A stretch of DNA of 10,901 nt. It comes from Bacteriovoracaceae bacterium UBA7317 (lineage in GTDB: Bacteria > Bdellovibrionota > Bacteriovoracia > Bacteriovoracales > Bacteriovoracaceae). Both the position numbers and the translations under genes were made by a program. Location of the stretch: the NCBI GenBank assembly GCA_002474345.1, contig DKQD01000089.1, positions 1 to 10,901 of the forward strand, written 5' to 3'. This document shows, piece by piece, positions 5,820 through 10,901 of the stretch (its first letter is position 1; the number at the start of each line of letters is the position of its first letter). The notes below the pieces were generated by a model that saw only the letters and a program-made list of their open reading frames with translations, made no database searches and was not told the origin of the DNA.

Positions 5820-7286
5820 TCAGGTGATTCTAAAATTTCCTGATAAAACGCACCGTCTTGTTCTTGTGAAGTGACGGGCCGTCGTGTTTCCTTCACCAGT
5901 AGGAGAAGCAATTGTAAAAGTCGTTGGTCCTTCCCCCTCCATCGCTAGTCCAGCAAGAGCAGGTCCATTTTTTACAAAAATTGAGCAGTTCATCTTCACC
6001 GCCATTTTATGCATATGATCTATATTTTTTGAGTGGATCGCTGCTGTATGAAAGCAGTTTTTTTCGAGTTTGTAAGCAAGCTCTATCGCCTCATCTATAT
6101 CTTTAACTCTAATAAGAGGAATAACAGGCATAAGCAGTTCTTCAACTGCAAAAGGATGATCGGCCTTGGTTTCCATAAAAGCCAACCTTTTTGATGGATC
6201 TACGTCCATTCCAATCTCTTTTAAAATTTCCTGAACGTCTTTACCAACCCATTTTTTGTTAGCCTTTTTATTCTCTGTAAGAACAACCTTCTCTAAACGC
6301 CTTGTTTGGTAAGGGCTTAACTCCACGGCTCCATGCTTAATGAGAGACTTCTTTAGACCTTCAGCAGCTGCATGAGTTACAATAATTTCTTTTTCAACAA
6401 CACAAATAATATTGTTATCGCAACTTGCACTTTTCACGATGTCACAACCTGCTTTATCCAAGTCAGCTGTTTCATCAACAACAACAGGAGGGTTACCAGG
6501 TCCTGCGGCAATAACTCTTTTACCAGATTTCATTGCTTGATTCACAACATGAGGTCCACCTGTAACGACAAGGAGTCGAATTTTTGGATGAACCATTAAT
6601 TTTTGGGCCGATTCAATAGTTGGATTCGCAACTGTTGTAAGAAGGTTTGGAGGTCCCCCCTCAGATATTATCGCCTTGTTCATAAGGCTCACTGTGAAGG
6701 CAGAGACTTTTTTGGCGGAAGGGTGTGGATTGAAAGCAACGGAGTTTCCACCAGCAATCATACCAATTCCGTTATTTATAATGGTCTCTGAAGGATTCGT
6801 ACAAGGTGTTACACTTCCAATAACACCAAAAGGTGCCCTTTCCAAAAGAGTTAAACCATCGTCTCCAGTATAAGTATAAGGCTTTAGGTCCTCTACTCCT
6901 GGGGTTTTTTCAATGGCAAGAATATTCTTATTTACCTTATCTGCAACTCTTCCTAAACCAGTTTCTTCAACAGCAAGTTTGGACATCTCGTCTACATTTT
7001 CAAGGCATATTACTCTTATTGCTTCGATTATTTTTTTTCTTTGCTTTAAGGGTATCAGCTTGTATTCCTCAAAAGCTTTTCTAGCCGCTTCTATAGCGGA
7101 ATCAATATCGAGAAAACAACCTAACTTTCCAGATGATTGAGGGTAGGTGATATAATTGGAGGGTATGGACTTTGAACTCTCCTTGGTCCCCTCCTTAACA
7201 GCTTCCGCAGGACTTCCCTTCGTGTTTGAAAGTTGTCCTATGACTTTATCAACGATAGAGTTAATTTGTTGATCAGTAAAATTCAT
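5820..7286 (-). CDS. CoA-acylating aldehyde dehydrogenase (PduP/EutE type)
   Basis: Converts an aldehyde, CoA and NAD+ to acyl-CoA and NADH inside the compartment; with DeoC upstream in the pathway, the natural substrate would be acetaldehyde. The 488 residues begin with an amphipathic helix, TDQQINSIVDKVIGQL (4-19), then a Ser/Lys/Glu-rich linker to about 45, as in PduP encapsulation peptides. The catalytic domain includes the conserved VEETGLGR (106-113), PFGVIGSVTPCTNPSET (152-168), VVTGGPHVV (240-248), GPGNPPVVVD (262-271), the catalytic Cys295 in DNNIICVVEKE, and a C-terminal GPTTFTIASPTGEGNTTARHF region. The length matches PduP/EutE (about 460-470) plus the tag. GGAG lies 10 bases before the ATG. 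It follows a BMC-P gene and precedes the PduS-like gene, an order common in metabolosomes. Propionaldehyde or lactaldehyde use is possible if the class II aldolase makes lactaldehyde. Confidence 0.96.
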   Translation of the reverse strand: MNFTDQQINSIVDKVIGQLSNTKGSPAEAVKEGTKESSKSIPSNYITYPQSSGKLGCFLDIDSAIEAARKAFEEYKLIPLKQRKKIIEAIRVICLENVDEMSKLAVEETGLGRVADKVNKNILAIEKTPGVEDLKPYTYTGDDGLTLLERAPFGVIGSVTPCTNPSETIINNGIGMIAGGNSVAFNPHPSAKKVSAFTVSLMNKAIISEGGPPNLLTTVANPTIESAQKLMVHPKIRLLVVTGGPHVVNQAMKSGKRVIAAGPGNPPVVVDETADLDKAGCDIVKSASCDNNIICVVEKEIIVTHAAAEGLKKSLIKHGAVELSPYQTRRLEKVVLTENKKANKKWVGKDVQEILKEIGMDVDPSKRLAFMETKADHPFAVEELLMPVIPLIRVKDIDEAIELAYKLEKNCFHTAAIHSKNIDHMHKMAVKMNCSIFVKNGPALAGLAMEGEGPTTFTIASPTGEGNTTARHFTRTRRCVLSGNFRIT

Positions 7287-7388
7287 AGCGTTCTTTCTCC
7301 GGATCTTCGTTCAATTGTCTTCATTGCTTAAACCTTTCAAACAAAGAATCTAAACTGACTTAATTAAAATTTCTCGTGAATAAATACT

Positions 7389-7679
7389 CTAGTAGCTCTG
7401 GTAATAGGTTTTCCCTTCTCCTTCTAAAGAGTCTACAATCGCCATTATAATGGCATCTACTGGTTTGTCCTTTGAAGTGTTTGTAAGACGGGCAGAACTA
7501 CCACATGCGACTAAAACCACTTCTCCTACTCCTGCTCCCACAGAGTCGACTGCAATAACATGGTTACCTGTTGACTCTCCAGAGGGCTCTATATATTCAA
7601 CTATTTGAAAACGAAGCCCTTCTAGTTTTTCATCTTTTTTTGTAGAAACGGCAGTTCCAATAATTTTACCAATTTGCAT
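7389..7679 (-). CDS. BMC-P pentameric vertex protein (EutN/CcmL family), copy 3
   Basis: A 96-residue shell vertex protein, the most EutN-like of the three. It reads MQIGKIIGTAVSTKKDEKL, then RFQIVEYIEP (23-32), VIAVDSVGAGVGEVVLVACGSSARLT (41-66), and PVDAIIMAIVDSLEG (73-87). The GAGxGEVVLVxxGSSAR signature is almost canonical. GGGAG with a 6-base spacer precedes the ATG. It is the first gene after the hairpin that follows the BMC-H gene, so its expression may be lower than that of the hexamer, which fits the few pentamers needed per shell. It is separated from the dehydrogenase gene by about 100 bases in which I see no convincing promoter or terminator. Confidence 0.96.
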   Translation of the reverse strand: MQIGKIIGTAVSTKKDEKLEGLRFQIVEYIEPSGESTGNHVIAVDSVGAGVGEVVLVACGSSARLTNTSKDKPVDAIIMAIVDSLEGEGKTYYQSY

Positions 7680-7724
7680 TGATTGCTCCCTAAAGTCCCT
7701 TTTTAATATTCCTATTGACCACAG

Positions 7725-7769
7725 AAAAAAAGAGGAAGGGAGTCGATTTTCTTCTCTTTCCCTTCCCCC
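7725..7769 (-). terminator. Hairpin with U-tract after the BMC-H gene (possible partial terminator)
   Basis: On the reverse strand GGAAGGG (7766-7760) pairs with CCCTTCC (7740-7734). The stem gains an A-T pair inside and G-T/G-C pairs outside, around a loop of about 17 bases, and is followed by TCTTTTTTT (down to 7725). It lies 31 bases past the BMC-H stop and upstream of ten genes that otherwise look like the same operon. It could act as an attenuating terminator giving high BMC-H and lower downstream expression, or as an mRNA-stabilising 3' end. The large loop lowers certainty about strength. Confidence 0.6.
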
Positions 7770-7799
7770 AAATATTTGATCAAATTTAATATGAATCTC

Positions 7800-8153
7800 T
7801 TAAGCAGTTGGTCCTTCAGATTGAACATAAACTTCTTTTCTAGAACCCTGGTAACCAGCACCTTCATGTTTCCCACCAAGTGGAAGAGCAAGATCAACAT
7901 TCGCATGAGGTCTAGGAATGACATGAACAGAAACAAGCTCCCCAACTTTTTCAGCGGCCCTTTCACCGGCTTCAATAGCGGCTTTAACAGCAGCGACGTC
8001 TCCTCTTATGACAGCAGTTGTAAAACCACCACCAGTTTTCTCATAACGCACAAGCTGAACATTAGCAGCTTTAACCATTGCATCAGAGGCTTCTACCATA
8101 GCGACAAAACCTCTCGTTTCGATCATTCCTAAAGCTTCTACTTTTTGAGACAT
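7800..8153 (-). CDS. BMC-H hexameric shell protein
   Basis: The main facet protein of the shell, forming hexamers with a small central pore. The 117 residues have the single BMC fold: [20 protein letters not shown] (6-25), the pore loop KTGGGF (39-44, the position of KIGSG in PduA/CsoS1), [19 protein letters not shown] (45-63) and the strand [14 protein letters not shown] (74-87). A C-terminal extension of about 25 residues (92-117), polar and Gly-rich, goes beyond the common 90-residue length. It closely resembles the Haliangium ochraceum hexamer protein as I remember it. It is the first gene of the operon, with GGGAG before the ATG, and the only BMC-H in the window, so it should be the most abundant shell component. 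The triple-glycine pore suggests a slightly different selectivity from GSG pores; this is an inference. Confidence 0.97.
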   Translation of the reverse strand: MSQKVEALGMIETRGFVAMVEASDAMVKAANVQLVRYEKTGGGFTTAVIRGDVAAVKAAIEAGERAAEKVGELVSVHVIPRPHANVDLALPLGGKHEGAGYQGSRKEVYVQSEGPTA

Positions 8154-8209
8154 TTTCTACTCCCTTATTTAAAAAAGTCTTGATTTTATTTATTAATTAT
8201 TTTTAATTA

Positions 8210-8232
8210 ACCCTCCTTCCAAAGAGGTGGGT
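8210..8232 (-). other. Small hairpin in the BMC operon leader holding an unused Shine-Dalgarno-like sequence
   Basis: The reverse strand reads ACCCACC, a 9-base loop, then GGAGGGT: six paired bases around one A-A mismatch. Its 3' arm contains AAGGAGGG (8218-8211), a near-perfect anti-16S match, yet no ATG or GTG start follows at normal spacing. The BMC-H ATG is about 57 bases further on and has its own site. It might be a leader structure or ribosome standby site. It is preceded, not followed, by a T-run, so it is not a terminator for the operon. Confidence 0.3.
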
Positions 8233-8271
8233 AAAAAAAAAGTAAGTAAACAGTGTTCTTAAAATAAAGTT

Positions 8272-8339
8272 AAAGTGTCAACTTATTTTTTTTTAGATGG
8301 TTAACTCACAACAAAATAGGAAAATTACTAAAAGTGTCA
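8272..8339. repeat. Two direct copies of AAAGTGTCA in the divergent intergenic region
   Basis: AAAGTGTCA occurs at 8272-8280 and at 8331-8339, start points 59 bases apart. On the reverse strand both read TGACACTTT, within TTGACACTTTAAC and GTGACACTTTTAG. They lie between the BMC operon and the divergent gene, where an operator or tandem -35 elements would be expected. They could equally be chance in AT-rich DNA. Confidence 0.45.
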
Positions 8340-8340
8340 C
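8313..8340 (-). promoter_or_regulatory. Candidate promoter of the BMC operon
   Basis: On the reverse strand GTGACA (8340-8335) is followed after 16 bases by TATTTT (8318-8313), a moderate sigma-70-like match (5/6 and 4/6). It would give a leader of about 150 bases before the BMC-H start. A perfect TTGACA lies downstream at 8281-8276, but I see no good -10 at 16-18 bases from it. Only the position, upstream of the first gene, supports the call strongly. Confidence 0.35.
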
Positions 8341-8351
8341 ATTCATACCCC

Positions 8352-8380
8352 TTAAAAAGAAAAACTAATTAGCTTAAAAT
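8352..8380 (+). promoter_or_regulatory. Candidate promoter of the receiver/STAS/CheX-like gene
   Basis: TTAAAA (8352-8357) is followed after 17 bases by TAAAAT (8375-8380), a 4/6 and 5/6 match to sigma-70 elements. Transcription would begin near 8387, leaving about 29 bases before the chosen ATG at 8416. The fit with that start codon is modest support. Confidence 0.35.
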
Positions 8381-8405
8381 AAGAGAGGATGGCATTTTTT
8401 AAAAA

Positions 8406-8410
8406 GAGGA
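8406..8410 (+). promoter_or_regulatory. Ribosome binding site deciding the start of the receiver/STAS/CheX-like gene
   Basis: GAGGA lies 5 bases before ATG 8416. The in-frame ATG at 8389 has GAGAGG directly abutting it, which is too close to work well. The downstream start is therefore preferred. Confidence 0.65.
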
Positions 8411-8415
8411 AATTC

Positions 8416-9720
8416 ATGGAAGACCAAAACTTTGATGAAAAATACGCTAGTAAACTCAGAACCATGATCATATCCAATGACAGAGAAATGGTTAACCAGG
8501 CCAAAGAAATTTTTGAAGAATTAAAAGTAGAAATTACAGACTTTTCTCCTACAATCAAGCTTGCTAGAGAAAAGCTGATCTTAGGCGCAGACAAGCTCCT
8601 GCCATACAACTTCATCCTCATTATTAACACAAGCAATCAATTTGCGGACGAAGGCCTCACAAACCCGAAGGATATACTTGGGAAAACACGATGCGATAAA
8701 TTATACCTTACAACTCCTGTCCTGGTAGTAGGGGATGATATCTCCGCAGAAGATGAAGAAATCATGGGAAATGATAGTGAAGTTAAATTTATTAATAAAG
8801 AAAGATATAGATCAAGCTTAGGAACGGATTTTGTTAACTTGATAAAGAGCTCATATCCAGAAGGACCAAAATCTTTAAAAACGGCTTTCAAAAAGGGTAT
8901 CTACTATATCTATATTCCTAATGAAATGGATGCAGCACTTTTTAATGAATTCAAATCTCTTAACAGTGCTCTTCTTAACAATAATGTTATGATTCAAATT
9001 TTAGATTTCAAAAAGTCAAAAGAAAGAATGAGCGACAAAGAAATAAAGGTCCTCATGGAATACTGTAAAGAGTCTGAAAAAAATAAACTGCCTATATCGT
9101 CTATAAATGTACCTTCAGAGCTCTTAACAGTTCTTCAAAACAAGGGTATAGACAGAACCTTTAATCCAAGAAAAGACCTTCAAGACGCTTTAAAAACAAT
9201 TAATATTGACGTTAAAAAGAAAAATAAACCAGCCTCCCAACCTTCCAGTGGTGGAAGCCAAGGCGGTGGAGCTGGGATGAAAATGAATGTTAATGTCATT
9301 AACCCTTTTCTGGCCGCTGGCTCAGAACTCTTCAAGGAGAATGAGGGAAAGAATGTCATTGTTGAAAGACCTAGACTTTGCATAAAGTTTGATGATCCAA
9401 CAGTGCAATTTGCATCTCTAATTCGCTTTTTCGATCCTAAATTTAAAGGGGGACTCCTGTTTGCTTACTCCGAAAAAACTATAAAAAAGATTCTTGAGGA
9501 TAACCCGTCCTCTATTCCTGCGAGAGAATTATCATTACATATTGAAAAGATTATTGATGGAGCAAAGTTAAAATCGACTGAAGATAACAAGATCGCTCCC
9601 TCTTCTATTGAAATATTAAAAACAAGAGATGAAATTGCGGACGCAGTTGGAAAAAAAGGCGCCATCCGAATACGTTTCGTTTCTGAAGAAAACTGGTTGG
9701 ACGCCTATATTATAAAATAA
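8416..9720 (+). CDS. Three-domain signalling protein: receiver-like, STAS-like and CheX-like regions
   Basis: Not a family I can name. The 434-residue protein is soluble, with three apparent parts. Residues about 13-145 look like a receiver fold (RTMIISNDREMVNQAKEIF, then FILIINTS and PVLVVGDD strands), but lack the usual Asp pair and phosphorylation site. Residues about 158-262 look STAS-like: GIYYIYIPNEMDAALFNEF, VMIQILDFKK, then SELLTVLQNKGIDRTFNPRK. A Ser/Gly-rich linker (about 271-287) leads to a CheX-like domain (288-434) opening MNVNVINPFLAAGSELFKE, with FKGGLLFAYSEKTIKKIL. The CheX ExxN phosphatase motif aligns with ELSL, so the catalytic Asn appears missing. ATG 8416 was chosen over ATG 8389 because GAGGA lies 5 bases before it. 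It is divergent from the BMC operon and convergent with a CheY-like gene. The domain assignments are my pattern reading and only moderately sure. Confidence 0.7.
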   Translation: MEDQNFDEKYASKLRTMIISNDREMVNQAKEIFEELKVEITDFSPTIKLAREKLILGADKLLPYNFILIINTSNQFADEGLTNPKDILGKTRCDKLYLTTPVLVVGDDISAEDEEIMGNDSEVKFINKERYRSSLGTDFVNLIKSSYPEGPKSLKTAFKKGIYYIYIPNEMDAALFNEFKSLNSALLNNNVMIQILDFKKSKERMSDKEIKVLMEYCKESEKNKLPISSINVPSELLTVLQNKGIDRTFNPRKDLQDALKTINIDVKKKNKPASQPSSGGSQGGGAGMKMNVNVINPFLAAGSELFKENEGKNVIVERPRLCIKFDDPTVQFASLIRFFDPKFKGGLLFAYSEKTIKKILEDNPSSIPARELSLHIEKIIDGAKLKSTEDNKIAPSSIEILKTRDEIADAVGKKGAIRIRFVSEENWLDAYIIK

Positions 9721-9727
9721 AATTAAT

Positions 9728-9744
9728 CGTAGAAAGCTTTCACG
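9728..9744. terminator. Weak inverted repeat between convergent genes
   Basis: CGT, a bulged A, GAA, loop AGCT, TTCACG forms a six-base-pair stem with one bulge in the 49-base gap between two convergent genes. Neither side has a clean T-run; on the reverse strand ATTAATTTTATTTT follows. It is possibly a weak bidirectional terminator. Confidence 0.3.
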
Positions 9745-9769
9745 AGAATAATTTAAAAAAATTAATCTT

Positions 9770-10168
9770 TTACCTATTGTTTATACTTTCCCAAGTAGAC
9801 TCTAGTTTCTCTGCCAGGACTTCTTTATCAAATGGTTTGATAAGATAGTTATTAACTCCAGCATCGAGAACTTCCATCATCTTATTTTCTTGCCCGACTG
9901 CCGTAATCATTAAAAATATCGTTTCTTTTAACTTTTCGGAAGCTCTAACTTTTTTAAGAAGTTCAAAACCAGACATAACAGGCATATCGTAATCTGAAAT
10001 AATGAAGTCAATTTCAGTATCTTCTTTCGACAATATCTGCCAAGCAACTTCCCCATTTCTAGCTTCAATGAACTCAGTATAGCCAAGCTCTCGAAGATTT
10101 TTGGTAATAAACTTCCTTGCAGTAAGCATATCATCTACGATTAAGAATTTTGTCTCTTTACTAAACAT
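9770..10168 (-). CDS. CheY-like single-domain response regulator
   Basis: A stand-alone receiver protein of 132 residues, phosphorylated on Asp by a histidine kinase and acting by protein contact. The active site is complete and at nearly the same numbering as E. coli CheY: Asp12 and Asp13 (LIVDDM), phospho-acceptor Asp59 (IISDYDMPVMSG), Thr89 (FLMITA) and Lys111 (YLIKPF). There is no output domain. Tyr108 sits at the equivalent of CheY Tyr106. I chose the ATG at 10168 over in-frame ATGs at 10183 and 10174 because GGGAG lies 8 bases before it. It is convergent with the CheX-like gene and has its own promoter. The neighbour's degenerate CheX-like domain hints at a shared chemotaxis-type circuit, but a direct partnership is only inferred. 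Confidence 0.95.
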   Translation of the reverse strand: MFSKETKFLIVDDMLTARKFITKNLRELGYTEFIEARNGEVAWQILSKEDTEIDFIISDYDMPVMSGFELLKKVRASEKLKETIFLMITAVGQENKMMEVLDAGVNNYLIKPFDKEVLAEKLESTWESINNR

Positions 10169-10176
10169 CTCCATGA

Positions 10177-10181
10177 CTCCC
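10177..10181 (-). promoter_or_regulatory. Ribosome binding site deciding the start of the CheY-like gene
   Basis: The reverse strand reads GGGAG 8 bases before the ATG at 10168. Upstream in-frame ATGs at 10183 and 10174 overlap it or sit too close to it, so the third ATG is the best start. Confidence 0.6.
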
Positions 10182-10200
10182 ATACTAAAGTATCATTCTT

Positions 10201-10228
10201 ATTTTAAAACCTTTAATTAAATTTTCAA
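10201..10228 (-). promoter_or_regulatory. Promoter of the CheY-like gene
   Basis: On the reverse strand TTGAAA (10228-10223), a 16-base spacer and TAAAAT (10206-10201) each match five of six sigma-70 consensus bases. Transcription would start near 10194, about 25 bases before the chosen ATG. Confidence 0.55.
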
Positions 10229-10294
10229 TAAATAAGATCGTTCTCTTATCCGCACTTCCAAATCAACTATTCGAACAATCTTTTTAAAGAAAAT

Positions 10295-10323
10295 TTGACA
10301 GACCTACTCCCATTATTCAAAAT
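10295..10323 (+). promoter_or_regulatory. Promoter of the lipoprotein gene
   Basis: A perfect TTGACA (10295-10300) is followed after 17 bases by CAAAAT (10318-10323), a 4/6 match to the -10 element. Transcription would start near 10330, giving a short leader of about 33 bases before ATG 10363. Confidence 0.5.
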
Positions 10324-10346
10324 TTTCCTAAGACTTATCTACCTAT

Positions 10347-10351
10347 GAGGA
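10347..10351 (+). promoter_or_regulatory. Ribosome binding site deciding the lipoprotein start
   Basis: GAGGA sits 11 bases before ATG 10363, and overlaps the alternative ATG at 10345, which has no site of its own. The later start also puts Lys-Lys directly at the front of the signal peptide, as usual for lipoproteins. Confidence 0.55.
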
Positions 10352-10362
10352 TATCGTCAGAA

Positions 10363-10797
10363 ATGAAAAAAATATTTATAATTTTTCTCTTATCTTTTGG
10401 CTGTACTTCTATAAAAAAAAGTCACCTCAATTCTTCTGTTGAAATTAGCGTAAAAAGTGATTTAAAAGCAGTTATTGAAGTGGATACATCAAAAAAACTC
10501 ATCGGATACGCTTCTGGTGTCTATTTATTCCACCTTTTTAAAATTAGTGGAGACGATAGGTTTGGCGATGGCGTCTCTTATAATCAAAAGGAAACACCTT
10601 TTTTTGAAAGAATTTTTAGTCTTACCCATTCGGTTAAGTCGGCAGCAGCTTACAATGCGATTAGAACAAGTCGTGCCGATGTCATTATGTCTCCACAATA
10701 TGTTATAGAAACCAACAATTGGAATCCACTTTATAAACAGGTAAAAGTAAAAGTAACAGGTTTCCCTGGTAAAATTGTCAGTATTAAAAACTTATGA
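10363..10797 (+). CDS. Small predicted lipoprotein of unknown function
   Basis: A 144-residue exported protein. Starting at ATG 10363 it reads MKKIFIIFLLSFGCTS: two lysines, a hydrophobic core and a lipobox LSFGC, so the mature protein would begin at Cys14 and be lipid-anchored. Thr-Ser after the Cys, with no Asp, suggests outer-membrane rather than inner-membrane retention if E. coli-like rules hold. The mature part contains the segments KLIGYASGVYLFHLFKISGD, AAAYNAIRTSRADVIMSPQY and a final VKVKVTGFPGKIVSIK. The pattern of a residue stretch ADxxxxPxY followed by a short VxVxGxPxxI strand recalls small TRL/DUF-type lipoproteins, but I cannot assign a function. Its stop overlaps the start of the next gene as ATGA, so the two are probably translated together. 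Confidence 0.85.
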   Translation: MKKIFIIFLLSFGCTSIKKSHLNSSVEISVKSDLKAVIEVDTSKKLIGYASGVYLFHLFKISGDDRFGDGVSYNQKETPFFERIFSLTHSVKSAAAYNAIRTSRADVIMSPQYVIETNNWNPLYKQVKVKVTGFPGKIVSIKNL

Positions 10798-10901
10798 AAA
10801 AACTACTAATTCTTTTATGCTTAACTTTTTTAATCCAACAAAATAGTTTCTCCTTAGAAGTTGACAAAAAACTTCTGTTTTCAATAATAAATTTTTCAAA
10901 A
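10794..10901 (+). CDS. Start of a secreted or envelope protein gene, cut by window end
   Basis: An ATG overlapping the lipoprotein stop (ATGA) opens a reading frame with no stop through the last base, 36 codons. It begins MKKLLILLCLTFLIQQNSFS followed by LEVDKKLLF: a positively charged start, a hydrophobic stretch and a plausible signal-peptidase I site after Phe-Ser near residue 20. No family can be identified from so short a piece. The overlap suggests translational coupling and an envelope role shared with the lipoprotein. Confidence 0.7.
   Translation, partial: MKKLLILLCLTFLIQQNSFSLEVDKKLLFSIINFSK

Noticed and set aside
6372..7140. Several plus-strand open frames inside the aldehyde dehydrogenase gene
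   Set aside because: They are antisense shadows of a clearly recognised enzyme, with no ribosome sites or family features.
7712..7975. Reverse-strand open frame of 87 codons overlapping the 3' end of the BMC-H gene
   Set aside because: It overlaps BMC-H coding sequence in another frame, is dominated by Leu/Lys/Phe, has no ribosome site and resembles no protein.
8210..8232. Rho-independent terminator for the divergent region
   Set aside because: The stem is short with a mismatch and is followed by A-rich or mixed sequence on both strands rather than a T-run.
8276..8281. Perfect TTGACA on the reverse strand as the main BMC promoter
   Set aside because: No acceptable -10 lies 16-18 bases downstream (GAACAC at 17); kept only as part of the repeated element.
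1..10901. Mobile elements, CRISPR, tRNA or rRNA genes
   Set aside because: No transposase or integrase frame, spaced repeat array, cloverleaf or rRNA-like stretch was recognised on either strand.

Overview
The window carries a leftward (minus-strand) bacterial microcompartment (BMC) operon of eleven genes, running from position 8153 to beyond position 1. To its right is a short unrelated or loosely related set of signalling and envelope genes. The DNA is AT-rich, Shine-Dalgarno sites of the GGGAG/GGAG type precede most genes, and intergenic gaps are short. The shell proteins resemble those I recall from the Haliangium ochraceum BMC: a BMC-H, a single-layer BMC-T, a permuted double-layer BMC-T and three EutN/CcmL-type pentamers. 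Together with a CheY-like protein, a CheX-like protein and a lipoprotein, this suggests a Gram-negative motile bacterium of the delta-proteobacteria/Bdellovibrionota/Myxococcota sort. That placement is an inference from memory of families, not a database result.

Operon order in the direction of transcription: BMC-H hexamer protein (8153-7800), a hairpin plus U-tract, BMC-P (7679-7389), CoA-acylating aldehyde dehydrogenase (7286-5820), PduS/RnfC-like protein (5781-4414), BMC-T trimer (4417-3851), BMC-P (3841-3536), BMC-P (3514-3239), deoxyribose-phosphate aldolase (3185-2253), permuted BMC-T (2138-1488), class II aldolase (1436-666), and triose-phosphate isomerase (636 to beyond 1). Helical tags of the encapsulation-peptide type are visible on the dehydrogenase (N-terminal), the deoxyribose-phosphate aldolase (N-terminal) and the class II aldolase (C-terminal).

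The inferred chemistry is coherent. Deoxyribose-5-phosphate is split to glyceraldehyde-3-phosphate plus acetaldehyde. The volatile, toxic aldehyde is converted inside the shell to acetyl-CoA by the dehydrogenase. The triose phosphates from both aldolases are interconverted by TpiA and enter glycolysis. No phosphotransacylase, alcohol dehydrogenase, sugar kinase or dedicated DNA-binding regulator is visible; some may lie beyond position 1.

The most unusual points are a PduS-like protein that has lost its glycine-rich flavin loop and most iron-sulfur cysteines, a deoxyribose-phosphate aldolase with a strongly basic segment spliced before a conserved terminal tyrosine peptide, a class II aldolase with Asn in place of the third zinc histidine, and a hairpin that may partially terminate after the major shell gene.

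Right of the operon, a divergent gene (8416-9720) encodes an apparent receiver-like/STAS-like/CheX-like three-domain protein. It is followed by a convergent CheY-like single-domain response regulator (10168-9770), then a plus-strand lipoprotein gene (10363-10797) overlapping by 4 bases the start of a secreted-protein gene cut by the window end. No rRNA, tRNA, CRISPR array or mobile element is seen, and no gene-free stretch exceeds 300 bases.
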